The notes: generated by a model not told the origin, from the letters alone. A stretch of 64,000 bases of DNA from Varibaculum cambriense (GCF_022133705.1 NZ_JAKNHJ010000010.1:35657-99656); one strand, 5' to 3'. Numbered from the stretch's first letter, positions 1-9,595 are shown. Numbers and translations are program-made.

Positions 1-1218
1 CTTTGGAGGCGTTAACCCCCGACTTTTCGTTAACGATGACTCGTTTATTAACCGAATATAGGCTTGCGCATCCTCGATAGCATTGTAAGTCGTATCGTGT
101 GCTCCTATGATTCTCCAGTATTGAGTTAGACTGCTTGCAGGGATAATACGTTTCGCGATTGCGCGCAGCAAGTGAATAGGGGCTAGCTTCCCGAACTTAT
201 CAACAGCCAGCAAGGTGTTGGTGGCCGGATTTTCTTTGATCCTGGCCGCCAATACAGCCAGATTCCTCAGATACCTTAAGGGATCTTTTGGATCTCGCAA
301 GTTACGCAGAGCCATTCTAGAGGGCATATCCAGAGAGAGCTTAGTGGGATTTCCAAAGTTTTTGTATACCATCTCCCTTAGCTTCTGGAGCGCCTCAACA
401 GAATTTTTTGCGTGGAACGCATCATAGGACACGAACCCCAGGAACCATCCCAATAATTCAGCTTTATATTGAGAGAATAGCCCCATCTGGTTCCAATGTT
501 GAAATACCTTTTTAGCTAGCAGAAGATGCTTCTCAAACATCTCAGAAGCATCTTGTATCTGCCAAAACATGGCAGATCCGGTTCTTTCAGCTCTATAGGT
601 ATAGAGCGTTTTTTCGATAGTAACCGTCAACTCTGCTCTAGCGTATGCGTCTAAATAGAATAACTGATCTTCCCCAATCGCCAACTCCTCGTCAAAGCGT
701 AAAGAATGCTTGTCGATGAATGAACGGGAAAAAGCTGATAGCCAAATATAGGGTCTTTCTCTAGCCTTTTTAAACAAGTTTTTATCAAACCCGTGCGCCA
801 CTGACTGCTTGGGGGAAAGAGCGTTCCTTAACCAGGGCGAAGGTTGCCCAAAGGTAATCCCGCTGGCGCCGAAGGTTAAAATATCTGGTTTATTATTGGC
901 AAAGGCTTGTGCCACCACTTTGCAGGCACCGGGTACCAGAAAGTCATCAGCATCCACAAACATGATGATCTCACCAGTTGCAGTGTCCAACCCCCGGTTA
1001 CGAGCAGCAGATACACCACTATTCGGCTGGTTAATAACCGTAATCCTTGGATCTAGCTGCGCTGATATCTCTAACAGAGACGATGATGCGTCTGAAGAAC
1101 CATCGTTAATACAGATAATCTCTAAATCAGAAAAATCTTGTTTCCGGATAGATTCTAGGCATCGGGGTAGATATTTCTCAACGTTATAAACGGGTACGAT
1201 TACAGATATCCTTGGCAC
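1..1218 (-). CDS. Family 2 glycosyltransferase, C-terminus beyond window edge
   Basis: The minus-strand frame starting at a GTG (1218-1216) stays open for 406 codons to base 1, so the 3' end lies outside the window. The N-terminus reads PRISVIVPVYNVEKYL, the classic start of a GT-A fold family 2 enzyme, followed by ICINDGSSD and a DxD-type motif MFVDADDF that would bind the nucleotide-sugar/metal. Family knowledge suggests transfer of a sugar from a nucleotide donor to a surface glycan at the inner membrane face. The GTG lies 35 bases inside the end of the upstream glycosyltransferase, so the two are probably translationally coupled. The conserved PVYNVEKYL is only a few codons from the GTG, which fixes the start. 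Acceptor and donor cannot be told from sequence. Confidence 0.85.
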   Translation of the reverse strand, partial: MPRISVIVPVYNVEKYLPRCLESIRKQDFSDLEIICINDGSSDASSSLLEISAQLDPRITVINQPNSGVSAARNRGLDTATGEIIMFVDADDFLVPGACKVVAQAFANNKPDILTFGASGITFGQPSPWLRNALSPKQSVAHGFDKNLFKKARERPYIWLSAFSRSFIDKHSLRFDEELAIGEDQLFYLDAYARAELTVTIEKTLYTYRAERTGSAMFWQIQDASEMFEKHLLLAKKVFQHWNQMGLFSQYKAELLGWFLGFVSYDAFHAKNSVEALQKLREMVYKNFGNPTKLSLDMPSRMALRNLRDPKDPLRYLRNLAVLAARIKENPATNTLLAVDKFGKLAPIHLLRAIAKRIIPASSLTQYWRIIGAHDTTYNAIEDAQAYIRLINESSLTKSRGLTPPK

Positions 1219-2299
1219 GATTTAAAAGTCCCTTCCCTTTATTGAATACTTTTACCCCACCGGCATAGGCAAAGCCTACAAAGCCGCGATCTTGAATTAC
1301 TCTACCAACTCGATGGCTTAAGGCTTCCCCCCGATTCCTATCATGGTGGTATTTTTCCGGAAGAATCATAATTTTTTGCATATCCAGCAACTTCCAGGGC
1401 TCGAACAACCGAATGTCCACGTTTCCCTGCGTAAAATCGTCCAGGAACATTGCACGTCCTTTACGCAACACCTCCACCTTGTGCTCCGCGGCGACTCTTT
1501 CATAGTTCCAGATCAACGCATCGTAAAGCATCTTGACTTTTACGGGTGAAAACGTCTTCTGCTTTTCAGGATCGGTTTCCAGCCAACGGCTAATCTCCCG
1601 ATATTCATTAAACAGAGCGTCCACTTTACCAGGAGAGTTTACTGAAGAGTTTTCGTTATCTTGCCGGTAATGCACAAATGCATCATGCAAATAGTAGACC
1701 TTGTGGGTGGAAGCCCAAACTTTAAAAGTAAAGCTGGTGTCTTGGAAAGAAGCACCGGGGGTTTCTAAAAACGAGATTTTTTCTGTATCCAGGAAAGACT
1801 TACGATAAATCGCAGACCAAATCGAAGGCTTAGTATAAAAAATAAATGGATCGCTGGCGGGATCAGCTATTTTCTCGCTCTTCCTTCCCGGTATCGCCTC
1901 AAAAAACTCGTTACGCTTTATGGGAATAGACCAGTACATCCAGAAGTTAGCTTTAACCACATCTGCTCCGGTGCTACTAATAGCCTGGTGTAGTTTGCTA
2001 AGCGCATCCTCTTCCATGAAATCATCCGATTCCAAAATCGCTACATAATCGCCCTGCGCTGCTTCCAGCCCGCGGTTCATGGACGCGCCGTATCCAGAGT
2101 TTTCCTTGTCAATGACTTTAAAACGGGAATCCTTATTCAGGAAATGCTCGATGATGTCACGTGAGCCATCTGTTGATCCATCATTAATACAGATAAACTC
2201 AGCTTGTTTGAAGTCCTGTGCAGCCAAACTTCCCAAACATTCCGACAAGTACTTCTCTACGTTATATATAGGAACCAATACTGATACCAATGGTTTCAT
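1184..2299 (-). CDS. Family 2 glycosyltransferase
   Basis: A 371-residue protein beginning MKPLVSVLVPIYNVEKYL, with FICINDGSTDGS, GYGASMNRGLEAA and the metal-binding ESDDF segment near residue 90, all typical of GT-A family 2 glycosyltransferases. No membrane segment is obvious, so it is probably a cytosolic, peripherally membrane-associated enzyme. The start is supported by an AGGGGA Shine-Dalgarno sequence about 7 bases upstream. It overlaps the next glycosyltransferase gene by 35 bases, and both share the same N-terminal pattern, suggesting a duplicated pair in a capsule, teichoic acid or surface-polysaccharide locus that extends leftwards. Substrate unknown. Confidence 0.88.
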   Translation of the reverse strand: MKPLVSVLVPIYNVEKYLSECLGSLAAQDFKQAEFICINDGSTDGSRDIIEHFLNKDSRFKVIDKENSGYGASMNRGLEAAQGDYVAILESDDFMEEDALSKLHQAISSTGADVVKANFWMYWSIPIKRNEFFEAIPGRKSEKIADPASDPFIFYTKPSIWSAIYRKSFLDTEKISFLETPGASFQDTSFTFKVWASTHKVYYLHDAFVHYRQDNENSSVNSPGKVDALFNEYREISRWLETDPEKQKTFSPVKVKMLYDALIWNYERVAAEHKVEVLRKGRAMFLDDFTQGNVDIRLFEPWKLLDMQKIMILPEKYHHDRNRGEALSHRVGRVIQDRGFVGFAYAGGVKVFNKGKGLLNRAKDICNRTRL

Positions 2300-2564
2300 C
2301 GATATTCCCCTCTAAGCTTCTCGTCTAACTTCCAGGCAAATGACCGTCATTATCAACAGTTATTCCAGCATTCAACCCCGATGTATTCGAATTAAGTTAC
2401 CGTCACTGCGACAACTGTCTGTTTTACTATTAACAGACTATCCAGTTTCGAGTACTTTTGGAGTCAGACTAGCCTGAAACGTGAATTTCTTAGACAGCTT
2501 TCAAAGGCATCAGCGGTAGCTAAGAAGTTGCATATCTCTTCCTCCGCCCTCATCTTTGCGAAAC

Positions 2565-2584
2565 TAGTATCATGTCAATTGACA
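2565..2584 (+). promoter_or_regulatory. Probable promoter/operator region of the aldo/keto reductase gene
   Basis: A perfect 12-base palindrome TGTCAATTGACA (2573-2584) lies 25 bases before the AKR start, directly after a -10-like TAGTAT (2565-2570). The position suggests a repressor operator overlapping the transcription start; no matching -35 is clear. The rest of the 2300-2608 gap shows nothing else I can support. Confidence 0.4.
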
Positions 2585-2608
2585 GTACAATTACTTTTGG
2601 AGGAGATA

Positions 2609-3550
2609 ATGTACCAGGTTAAGGGCACGGAACTTTCAGTTTTTGAACTGGCTTTAGGGGCTAACACTTTTGGTTGGACTAGCGATAAGGATGATTCCTT
2701 TGCGGTAATAGATGCGTACCGGGAAGCAGGCGGGAACTTCATTGATACTGCCGATGTTTATTCTGCCTGGGGCGAAGGGCTAAAAGGCGGAGAATCCGAG
2801 ACCGTAATTGGCGAATGGCTGCGCGAGCGCAAAGCACGTGACCAGGTTGTTATCGCTACTAAGGTTAGCCAACACCCCGATTTTCCCGGTCTGTCCCCCG
2901 AAAATATTCAGGCTGCCTGTGAGGCTTCCCTCAAACGGCTACAGACCGACTACATCGACCTGTATTACGCGCATTTCGATGACAATAAGACCCCTATCGC
3001 CGAGATGGCGAGGGCGTTCGATGCGCTAGTAAAAGCGGGCAAGATCCGTTACGTGGCCATGTCAAACTTTTCCCCTGCCCGGATGCGCGAATGGTTCCAG
3101 GTTGCTAAAGAGGAGAACCTGTCAGCACCAGTCGCGATCCAAAATCAATACAACCTAGTCTACCGTAAAGAGTTTGAAGAAAACTACCAGCCTATTTGCA
3201 GCGAGTTCGGGGTTGCCGAGTTCACTTACTTCTCGCTGGCTTCCGGCTTCCTCACTGGAAAATACCGTAAAGCAGAAGACCTGGCCGGCAAAGACCGCAG
3301 CGATTTCCTATCGGAATACAATCGCCCTGAATCTTTTGCACTGGTAGATACCCTGGTGAAGGTGGCTGAGGAACTCGGTTCTACCCCCACTGCAGTCTCG
3401 CTCGCCTGGCTGCGCGCCAAGGGCGTGGCTGCCCCGATTGCGTCCGCACGTAATCCGGAGCAGCTAAAGGATCTGGTGGCTTCCGTCAGCCTGAACCTAC
3501 CAGCAACAGCGATTGCGACCCTAGACGAAAAATCACGACCTTTCGCCTAA
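2609..3550 (+). CDS. Aldo/keto reductase family oxidoreductase
   Basis: A 313-residue (beta/alpha)8 NADPH-dependent oxidoreductase. The AKR catalytic tetrad is visible: Asp46 and Tyr51 in NFIDTADVYS, Lys85 in VIATKV, His122 in YYAHFD. The C-terminal part has the nucleotide-binding stretch PIASARNPEQL. I place the start at ATG 2609 because GGAGGAG sits 4 bases upstream; a longer frame begins 81 bases earlier but has no ribosome site and an atypical N-terminus. Family members reduce aldehydes and ketones in the cytosol; the substrate is not predictable here. It is monocistronic, with a strong terminator right behind it. Confidence 0.92.
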   Translation: MYQVKGTELSVFELALGANTFGWTSDKDDSFAVIDAYREAGGNFIDTADVYSAWGEGLKGGESETVIGEWLRERKARDQVVIATKVSQHPDFPGLSPENIQAACEASLKRLQTDYIDLYYAHFDDNKTPIAEMARAFDALVKAGKIRYVAMSNFSPARMREWFQVAKEENLSAPVAIQNQYNLVYRKEFEENYQPICSEFGVAEFTYFSLASGFLTGKYRKAEDLAGKDRSDFLSEYNRPESFALVDTLVKVAEELGSTPTAVSLAWLRAKGVAAPIASARNPEQLKDLVASVSLNLPATAIATLDEKSRPFA

Positions 3551-3576
3551 ATACATAGAAAGTAAAAAATTAAACT

Positions 3577-3618
3577 ACCGGCTTGGGTGAGGATGCACCT
3601 CACCCAAGCCGGTTTTTA
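3577..3618 (+). terminator. Intrinsic terminator after the aldo/keto reductase
   Basis: A perfect 16-base stem (3577-3592 pairing with 3598-3613) with a 5-base loop is followed by TTTTA on the plus strand. Confidence 0.92.
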
Positions 3619-3694
3619 TATGACAGTAGATTGCATATATTTATCGTGCTGCAATAGCATCCTTAGCAGGTTCACCTAGCGAAAGATCACCGAT

Positions 3695-5722
3695 ATGAGT
3701 TCTCCTGCCAATGCTGTAAATGACAAGACCCGGCGCTTCCGCCCCGAAATTCAAGGATTGCGCGCCCTCTGCGCCTTGCAAATCATAGTGTTCCACGCCT
3801 GGCAGGTAGGCTCCCCCATCGGGGTGGATGTATTCATCATGGTCTCTGCTTTCCTTTTAGCAGATTCCTTTATCCGCGGATCCGATGCTGGTAAGAGTTA
3901 TTCCGTATGCAAACGCTGGATTCAAACATTCCGCCGCCTGCTTCCTCCCTTGGTGGTCACCATCCTCTTAGCGATCGCGTTAACCATCAAGTATCTACCG
4001 AAGACCAGGTGGATGGAGATCATCAACCAGTCCTGGCCATCCTTGTTTTACTACCAAAACTGGTATTTGCAGTCAGAGTTAGTCGACTATTTTGCTGCTG
4101 ACCATTCCCTGTCCTCTCCGCTAATGCATATGTGGTGCATCGCAGTCCAAGGACAAATTTTCTTAATCTTCCCGGTAGTCTTCGCGGTAACCGCCCTGCT
4201 CTGCCGCAAATTAAAAATCTCCGTCCGCAAAGGGATTTTCACTGTTTTTTCTCTCTTAGCCCTGACTTCATTTGCCTGGTTACTAGTAAAGTTTTTCGAC
4301 GGTACCGCTTCACAATACTATTTCGACACTCGCATTCGATTTTGGGAGTTCGCGATCGGAGTTTTAGCGGCTCTTGCTATGAACAGGGTTAAGGCCGGAT
4401 CCAAATGGCATGACGCCCTGGGGTGGTTTTCCATCGCAATCATCGTGGTTTTCGGTCTGCTCTCCGTGGGCACCTACCCCGGTCCCATCTGCATCCTGCC
4501 CATAGTCGCAGCATGCCTAGTAATGCTATTTGTTCGCAGTGATTCGAACTCCAGCTCGGCACGGCTGTTGTCTTGCCGTCCTCTGGTATATATCGGGGAC
4601 AATTCCTACGCCCTTTACCTGGTACACTGGCCAATCTTCGCGGTTTATATGGGTGCGCGTCAGCAGGCTAACCTTTCTCTTTTCGAGGGCGGATTCTTAT
4701 TCCTAGTTTCCTTAGGGCTAGCAGTCCTTCTAACCGAGCTGGTTGATAACCCGGTACGTTCCCTGAAACTATTCAATAAGACCTGGCTGCATAAAGTCAG
4801 CGTTATTGTCTTGGCTTTGGCGGTTGGTGCCGGTGGCATTGCTACCGCCTCTTGGCAGATAAACAAGCGAATCTCTCCCGCCAAGCACGTCACAGTTTCT
4901 AGTCACCCCGGCGCGCGAATCCTCCTACAGAAAAATCCGTCCAGCAGTTTTAAAGAAGATCCCTTGCCCGCTCCTGGAGAGCTAGGTAAACAGTGGGCAA
5001 GCCTGCCGTACCAATGTGACAGCGCATTTGCTGGGGCACCAGATTTTGGAGAAGCCGCCGGTCATAACAATTCTTGTCGTCAGCTTCACCAGGAAGGTAC
5101 TGATGGTGCTAATGTCCTGGTATTTGGTGATTCCCATGCCGAGCAGTATCTGCCCGCTATCCAAAAAACGGCAGAGAAACGCAACTGGAATTTAGCCGCG
5201 CTGCTAATGGGAGGCTGCAAGATCTCCCGTGACTTTGACGGCCATGACGATACCTGCAAAAAATGGGTACAAGCCGGATTGGATTGGGCGTTAAATAAGG
5301 CAAAACCCGATGCGGTGATTATGGTTTCCACGCTTACGCAACCTGGTAGCCCTGATCAAGTATTACCTGGTCACCCCGATGTCGTGTCCGAGTTCCTGAC
5401 AAAGGGGATAAAGGTAATAGGGATGCGCGACACCCCTAATTATTCTCAAAATATCTATGAGTGCGCTGTGTCAGTCCCTAATCCCCAGTCCTGTGGCGTC
5501 CCCTATGGACAGGTGTATTCGAAGACTCTTAACGGTCTGCCTGTAGAAAACCCTGGTTTCCATTTCGTGGATTTATCGCCGCAGATATGTCCCAACGATG
5601 CGTGCAGTCCCTTGGTCGGTAATCTTTACGTTTATATGGATCATGACCACCTAACTAAGTATTATTCCCAGTCCTTAGAAGATTTCTTCACTCAGCAAAC
5701 CAAGGGGATCCTGGAACCCTAG
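3695..5722 (+). CDS. Membrane acyltransferase with C-terminal SGNH domain (OafA/YrhL type)
   Basis: A 675-residue protein. The N-terminal ~380 residues form an acyltransferase-3 membrane domain: RFRPEIQGLRALCALQ and IVFHAW carry the conserved Arg and His, GVDVFIMVSAFLL is the next family motif, and about ten hydrophobic segments follow. After a final membrane helix (residues ~365-385) comes an extracytoplasmic SGNH hydrolase-like domain with the nucleophile motif VFGDSHAEQY (near residue 475) and the C-terminal Asp-x-x-His block DHDHLT. Known relatives O-acetylate peptidoglycan or surface polysaccharides, moving the acyl group across the membrane. The neighbouring glycosyltransferases would fit glycan decoration, but that link is inferred. 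The ribosome site before ATG 3695 is weak. Confidence 0.9.
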   Translation: MSSPANAVNDKTRRFRPEIQGLRALCALQIIVFHAWQVGSPIGVDVFIMVSAFLLADSFIRGSDAGKSYSVCKRWIQTFRRLLPPLVVTILLAIALTIKYLPKTRWMEIINQSWPSLFYYQNWYLQSELVDYFAADHSLSSPLMHMWCIAVQGQIFLIFPVVFAVTALLCRKLKISVRKGIFTVFSLLALTSFAWLLVKFFDGTASQYYFDTRIRFWEFAIGVLAALAMNRVKAGSKWHDALGWFSIAIIVVFGLLSVGTYPGPICILPIVAACLVMLFVRSDSNSSSARLLSCRPLVYIGDNSYALYLVHWPIFAVYMGARQQANLSLFEGGFLFLVSLGLAVLLTELVDNPVRSLKLFNKTWLHKVSVIVLALAVGAGGIATASWQINKRISPAKHVTVSSHPGARILLQKNPSSSFKEDPLPAPGELGKQWASLPYQCDSAFAGAPDFGEAAGHNNSCRQLHQEGTDGANVLVFGDSHAEQYLPAIQKTAEKRNWNLAALLMGGCKISRDFDGHDDTCKKWVQAGLDWALNKAKPDAVIMVSTLTQPGSPDQVLPGHPDVVSEFLTKGIKVIGMRDTPNYSQNIYECAVSVPNPQSCGVPYGQVYSKTLNGLPVENPGFHFVDLSPQICPNDACSPLVGNLYVYMDHDHLTKYYSQSLEDFFTQQTKGILEP

Positions 5723-5793
5723 CGCTGCGAAAACCGCATCTTTAAGCCAGACTGAACTCGATAATCCCCGATAGGGGCTAATACACCCACCCA

Positions 5794-5875
5794 TAAAAAT
5801 ACTCCCGGGGCGGAGAGCTTTTGGGGGGTTATCCCAAAAGGCTCTCTGCCCCGGAACTTTCGGGCGTTAGCCCGA
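5794..5875 (-). terminator. Terminator of the iol operon, shared between convergent genes
   Basis: A long GC-rich stem (5805-5826 with 5832-5854, one or two wobbles) is followed on the minus strand by AGTATTTTTATG, giving an intrinsic terminator for iolD. A second small hairpin, TCGGGC-GTTA-GCCCGA (5860-5875), lies next to it. The plus-strand acyltransferase gene ends into the same structure. Confidence 0.8.
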
Positions 5876-5909
5876 CTCATTCACTATTAGATTTGCCAGA
5901 GACTATTGG

Positions 5910-7811
5910 CTACTGCTTCCAGTAGTGACGCTGATCCACCAGCGCTTCCTCGTATTCTTTCCGAGCCTGCTGGGTGGATTCAATGCGCGAAACTTCCGGC
6001 ACCGCCACGTCCCAGTACGAACAGTTCGGCGGGTTCGGACCAAACAGGTTGGTCTCGATATGAATCATCACTGCCCGCTCAGATTTCTCCGCCTGGCGAT
6101 AGGCATCCCGGAACTCTTCGATAGTGTGCACTTTCAGCACTTTAATTCCCCAAGATTCCGCGTTCTTGGCGATATCTACCGGCAGTAGCTCCCCGTCCTC
6201 GTTATGGGGATTGCCATCACCCATCCGGTAGCGAGTTCCGAAACGCTGAGAGCCGTGAGACTCCGAAAGCGAACCAATCGACGAGAACCCGTAGTTTTGC
6301 AACAAAACATAGATAACCTTGATGTTTTCCTGCACCACCGTCGCCAGTTCCATCGGTAGCATCTGGTAGGTTCCGTCCCCAACGATTGCCACCACTTCCG
6401 AATCCGGCAACGCCATCTTGACCCCCATAGCCGCGGGAATCTCGTATCCCATGCAGCTAAAGGCATACTCTACGTGGTATTGCACCGGAGTCTTCGCTTG
6501 CCACAGGCACTGCAAATCGCCTGGCATCGACCCGGCGGCGTTAATCACCACATCGTTGTCGCCCATCATGTCGTTAAGAGCCCCGAACACCTCGGTTTGC
6601 GCCGGCAGCTCTTGGTCGTGCGCCCCGTAGCATTCGGCGGTCTTTTCGAACCAGTCTTCGCGCTCGCTGGCGATCTCGCGGCTGTAATCTTCGGATACCC
6701 GGTAATCCCCGAGTGCCTCTTTCAAAGCAGCCAGCGCCAACTTGGCGTCAGCCACCACCATTTCACCCGCGTGTTTAGCCGCATCGAAGGCTTTCACGTT
6801 GATGTTTACAAAGCGCACATCCGGGTTCTTGAACTGGGTGTGGGAAGCGGTAGTGAAGTCCGAGTAGCGAGTACCCACCCCGATCACCACATCTGCTTTA
6901 TCCGCCAAATGATTTGCGCTATTGGCACCGGTAGAGCCGACGCCCCCTACGGCGCATTCATGGTCATAGTTGATGGCGCCTTTACCGGCCTGGGTATCGG
7001 ATACCGGAATCCCGGTAGCGCTCGCCAAATCGCGTAGCTCCTGGGAGGCTTCCGCGTAGATCGTGCCCCCACCGGAAACAATCAGAGGACGCTTCGCCGA
7101 CTTAATAATCGCTGCCGCCCGCGCCATCTCGGTCTCAGATACTGCCGGGCGGCGTACATGCCAAACCCGCTTTTCGAACATTTCTACCGGCCAATCGAAG
7201 GCTTCGGCCTGTACGTCTTGCGGCATTGCCAGCACTACTGCTCCGGTTTCGGCCGGGTCAGTCAGTACCCGCATGGCGTTCATCAAGGACGGCATTAGCT
7301 GTTCGGGCCGGTTGATCCGGTCGAAGAAACGTGAGACACAGCGGAACGCATCATTAACGGTTACGTCCAAAGAACGCGGATCCTCCAACTGCTGGAGCAC
7401 CGGATCCGGGTAGCGGGTAGCGAACTGGTCAGAAGGCAGCAGCAATACCGGCACCCGGTTAGTGGTGGCCAGCGCCGCGCCAGTCACCATATTCAAGGCG
7501 CCCGGACCAATCGAAGTGGTAACTGCCAGCGTCTGCAGCCGGTTCTTGGCTTTAGCGAAAGCCGCGGCCGCATGGACTGCGCCCTGCTCGTTACGCGGCA
7601 TGTAGTATTCCATTACACCCCCATCAGGGGTGGAATCTAGTTCGTTTTGCAGCAGTGCCTGACCGATGCCACACACGTTGCCGTGTCCGAAAATCCCGAA
7701 CGTACCCGGGATCAGGCGGTATTCTTTGCCGTCACGCTCGGAATACTGGTTGATTAAGAAGCGGATTGTCGCCTGCGCGGTGGTTAGGCGAACGGTCTCA
7801 AATTTTGCCAT
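5910..7811 (-). CDS. iolD: 3D-(3,5/4)-trihydroxycyclohexane-1,2-dione acylhydrolase
   Basis: A 633-residue thiamine-diphosphate enzyme of the acetolactate synthase superfamily. It has an N-terminal pyrimidine-binding domain (GHGNVCGIGQAL, then TSIGPGALNMVTGAA), a central domain (PLIVSGGGTIYAEA) and the C-terminal ThDP/Mg site VGDGTYQM with LLQNYGF. In myo-inositol breakdown IolD opens the ring of trihydroxycyclohexane dione to 5-deoxy-glucuronate. Start chosen at ATG 7811, preceded by AAGGAGGA at 5 bases; the frame continues upstream into iolB but without a site. Last gene of the iolC-aldolase-iolB-iolD operon, 2 bases after iolB. Confidence 0.95.
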   Translation of the reverse strand: MAKFETVRLTTAQATIRFLINQYSERDGKEYRLIPGTFGIFGHGNVCGIGQALLQNELDSTPDGGVMEYYMPRNEQGAVHAAAAFAKAKNRLQTLAVTTSIGPGALNMVTGAALATTNRVPVLLLPSDQFATRYPDPVLQQLEDPRSLDVTVNDAFRCVSRFFDRINRPEQLMPSLMNAMRVLTDPAETGAVVLAMPQDVQAEAFDWPVEMFEKRVWHVRRPAVSETEMARAAAIIKSAKRPLIVSGGGTIYAEASQELRDLASATGIPVSDTQAGKGAINYDHECAVGGVGSTGANSANHLADKADVVIGVGTRYSDFTTASHTQFKNPDVRFVNINVKAFDAAKHAGEMVVADAKLALAALKEALGDYRVSEDYSREIASEREDWFEKTAECYGAHDQELPAQTEVFGALNDMMGDNDVVINAAGSMPGDLQCLWQAKTPVQYHVEYAFSCMGYEIPAAMGVKMALPDSEVVAIVGDGTYQMLPMELATVVQENIKVIYVLLQNYGFSSIGSLSESHGSQRFGTRYRMGDGNPHNEDGELLPVDIAKNAESWGIKVLKVHTIEEFRDAYRQAEKSERAVMIHIETNLFGPNPPNCSYWDVAVPEVSRIESTQQARKEYEEALVDQRHYWKQ

Positions 7812-7813
7812 CC

Positions 7814-8704
7814 TTAGTCCTCCTTGATGGTGGCGTTGGTCATGGGCAGACGGGGGTCGACTTCGCCGCCACCCCAATCTTCGGTGAGCCAGACATAGTC
7901 GGGATCAATAGTTACCAGCCAGGTGGCGTCCTCAGCAGGGCCGGCCATTACGTTCAAATAATACAGGTGGTATCCGGGCGCGGCTACGGACGGACCGTGC
8001 CAACCGTGCGGCATTACTACTACATCTCCGCTGTGTACCTCGGCGCACACATCAATAGTGTGTCCTTTAGAGGGGTAGATGCGTTGCAGTGCCATTCCGG
8101 TAGTGCCATTGGCAGCCGGCTTTACCTGGTAGTAATAGATTTCTTCCAAAATCCGTTCAGTTTCGGAATGCTCATCATGTTTGTGAGGAGGATACGAAGA
8201 CCAGTTACCACCGGGAGTAATCACTTCGGTGACCAGCACGTGGTCAACCTCTACCGGATTGCCCATCGTGTAGTTGTGGACTTCCCGGGTGCAGTCGCCC
8301 TTACCGCGAATCATGGAGATGACTTCATCCTGGGGGCAGTAGCGCAGCGGTTTTTCGTTATTGGCCTTCGAGCTGGGCAGCGCGAACCGCCCGCCCTTTT
8401 CGCTGCTCACCGTAAAGGTGGTGTTAATCGGTACGTACAGGTAATCGGTGATTTCACTCCAGATATCCTTACGTCCCTTGATTTCGAAAGTTTCACCGCC
8501 AACCTTAACCGTGCAGCCGCCCTCGAGAGGTAAAACCAGCAGTTCCGAATTACCGGAGGTGACCTCTTGGCTGGCTCCCGCCGGCAGATTCAAGACTTTC
8601 AGTCCCGAGAACTCCCAACCGGCTTTTTCCGGGGTTAAATCCAATTCGTACTGGCCATTTTTTAGCTGACCGTCGCGGAATAAATAATTTTCGTTATTAC
8701 TCAT
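7814..8704 (-). CDS. iolB: 5-deoxy-glucuronate isomerase
   Basis: A 296-residue bicupin of the KduI/IolB family. The metal-binding cupin motif is visible in SYPPHKHDEHSETERILEEIYYY, and the second half has VVVMPHGWHGPSVAAPGYHLYYLN. It converts 5-deoxy-glucuronate from IolD to 2-deoxy-5-keto-gluconate, the substrate of the IolC kinase. It overlaps the upstream aldolase gene by 4 bases (ATGA) and ends 2 bases before iolD, so the four genes are one translationally coupled operon. Confidence 0.95.
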   Translation of the reverse strand: MSNNENYLFRDGQLKNGQYELDLTPEKAGWEFSGLKVLNLPAGASQEVTSGNSELLVLPLEGGCTVKVGGETFEIKGRKDIWSEITDYLYVPINTTFTVSSEKGGRFALPSSKANNEKPLRYCPQDEVISMIRGKGDCTREVHNYTMGNPVEVDHVLVTEVITPGGNWSSYPPHKHDEHSETERILEEIYYYQVKPAANGTTGMALQRIYPSKGHTIDVCAEVHSGDVVVMPHGWHGPSVAAPGYHLYYLNVMAGPAEDATWLVTIDPDYVWLTEDWGGGEVDPRLPMTNATIKED

Positions 8705-9591
8705 AGCAAACCTACCGTCTCGTCTACGGCCTGCGCCACATCGCCGCTGGCCGGGAATAATAGTGAACGACCGATGACCAACCCTAAGACATTGGGCAGC
8801 CGCAAAGCTTTACCCCATGACTGCATGGCGGCATCGGGATCCTTAGATACTTCTCCCCCTAGGATCAAAGAGGGAAGTGTAGTAGCTTCCATGACGCGTT
8901 CCATCTCGGCAACGCAAGGAAGTTTCAACCAGGTATAGGCACTGGTACGCCCCAGCCCAGCCGCTATCGCCATCGACTTGATAACAGCTTCCGGGGTGAG
9001 GACGTTGCTAACTTTTTCAGCGGGGCCTTCCGAAATAAACGGCTCGACCATCGCCATCAGTTTTCGCTCTGCCAGTTCATCGATGGCGCGGGCAGTCGCC
9101 TGCAAAGTGGAGACGGTGCCTGCATCTGCATAGTTGACCCGGGTTAGCATTTTTCCCCCGGCCAAACCGGCATCTTCCACGCCTTGAGCGTCGTAGCAGT
9201 TGAAGCGGTCATCCATCCCGAAACTAGCTCCCGCTAGTCCGGCGCGGTTCATGGATCCGAAAACCACTTTATTATCGAGGGCGCCCAGCAGTGCCAAGTC
9301 CTCGATCATATCGGCGGTCCCTAAGAAACCGTTTACTCCCGGTCGCGAGAGCGCTTCCACGCAGCGCGCCAGCAATTCTTCCCGATCGGCCATGGCGGAG
9401 GGATCGTCTCCTGCTGCCAGCGCCCCGCGCGCCGGGTGGTCGCAAGCAATGACCATCAGTTTTTCCGGTTTACCGTCTTTTCCTTGTAGCGCTTCTTTCA
9501 GGCTGGGACGAGGACGGTTTTGCAGAGTTTTCGCTATCCGTTCCGGTTCAAAGGTACGGATTTCTGCCAGTTTTGAGATTAGCTGTCCCAT
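8701..9591 (-). CDS. Class I aldolase-like (beta/alpha)8 protein of the inositol cluster (Cgl0159 type)
   Basis: A 296-residue TIM-barrel protein of the DeoC/LacD-like aldolase group, similar in pattern to the protein encoded beside iolC in corynebacterial inositol clusters. Visible features are LMVIACDHPARGALAAG near residue 45, AMVEPFISEG and AYTWLKLPCV with a candidate Schiff-base lysine. By position it probably cleaves 2-deoxy-5-keto-gluconate-6-phosphate to dihydroxyacetone phosphate and malonate semialdehyde, the IolJ step, which is inferred from context since no classical IolJ is present in the window. It overlaps iolB by 4 bases and begins 4 bases after iolC. Confidence 0.82.
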   Translation of the reverse strand: MGQLISKLAEIRTFEPERIAKTLQNRPRPSLKEALQGKDGKPEKLMVIACDHPARGALAAGDDPSAMADREELLARCVEALSRPGVNGFLGTADMIEDLALLGALDNKVVFGSMNRAGLAGASFGMDDRFNCYDAQGVEDAGLAGGKMLTRVNYADAGTVSTLQATARAIDELAERKLMAMVEPFISEGPAEKVSNVLTPEAVIKSMAIAAGLGRTSAYTWLKLPCVAEMERVMEATTLPSLILGGEVSKDPDAAMQSWGKALRLPNVLGLVIGRSLLFPASGDVAQAVDETVGLL

Positions 9592-9595
9592 CGTC

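Noticed and set aside
6474-7037. A 187-codon plus-strand open frame inside iolD
   Set aside because: It lies wholly opposite a clearly conserved gene, has no ribosome site or recognisable motif, and reflects codon bias of the real gene.
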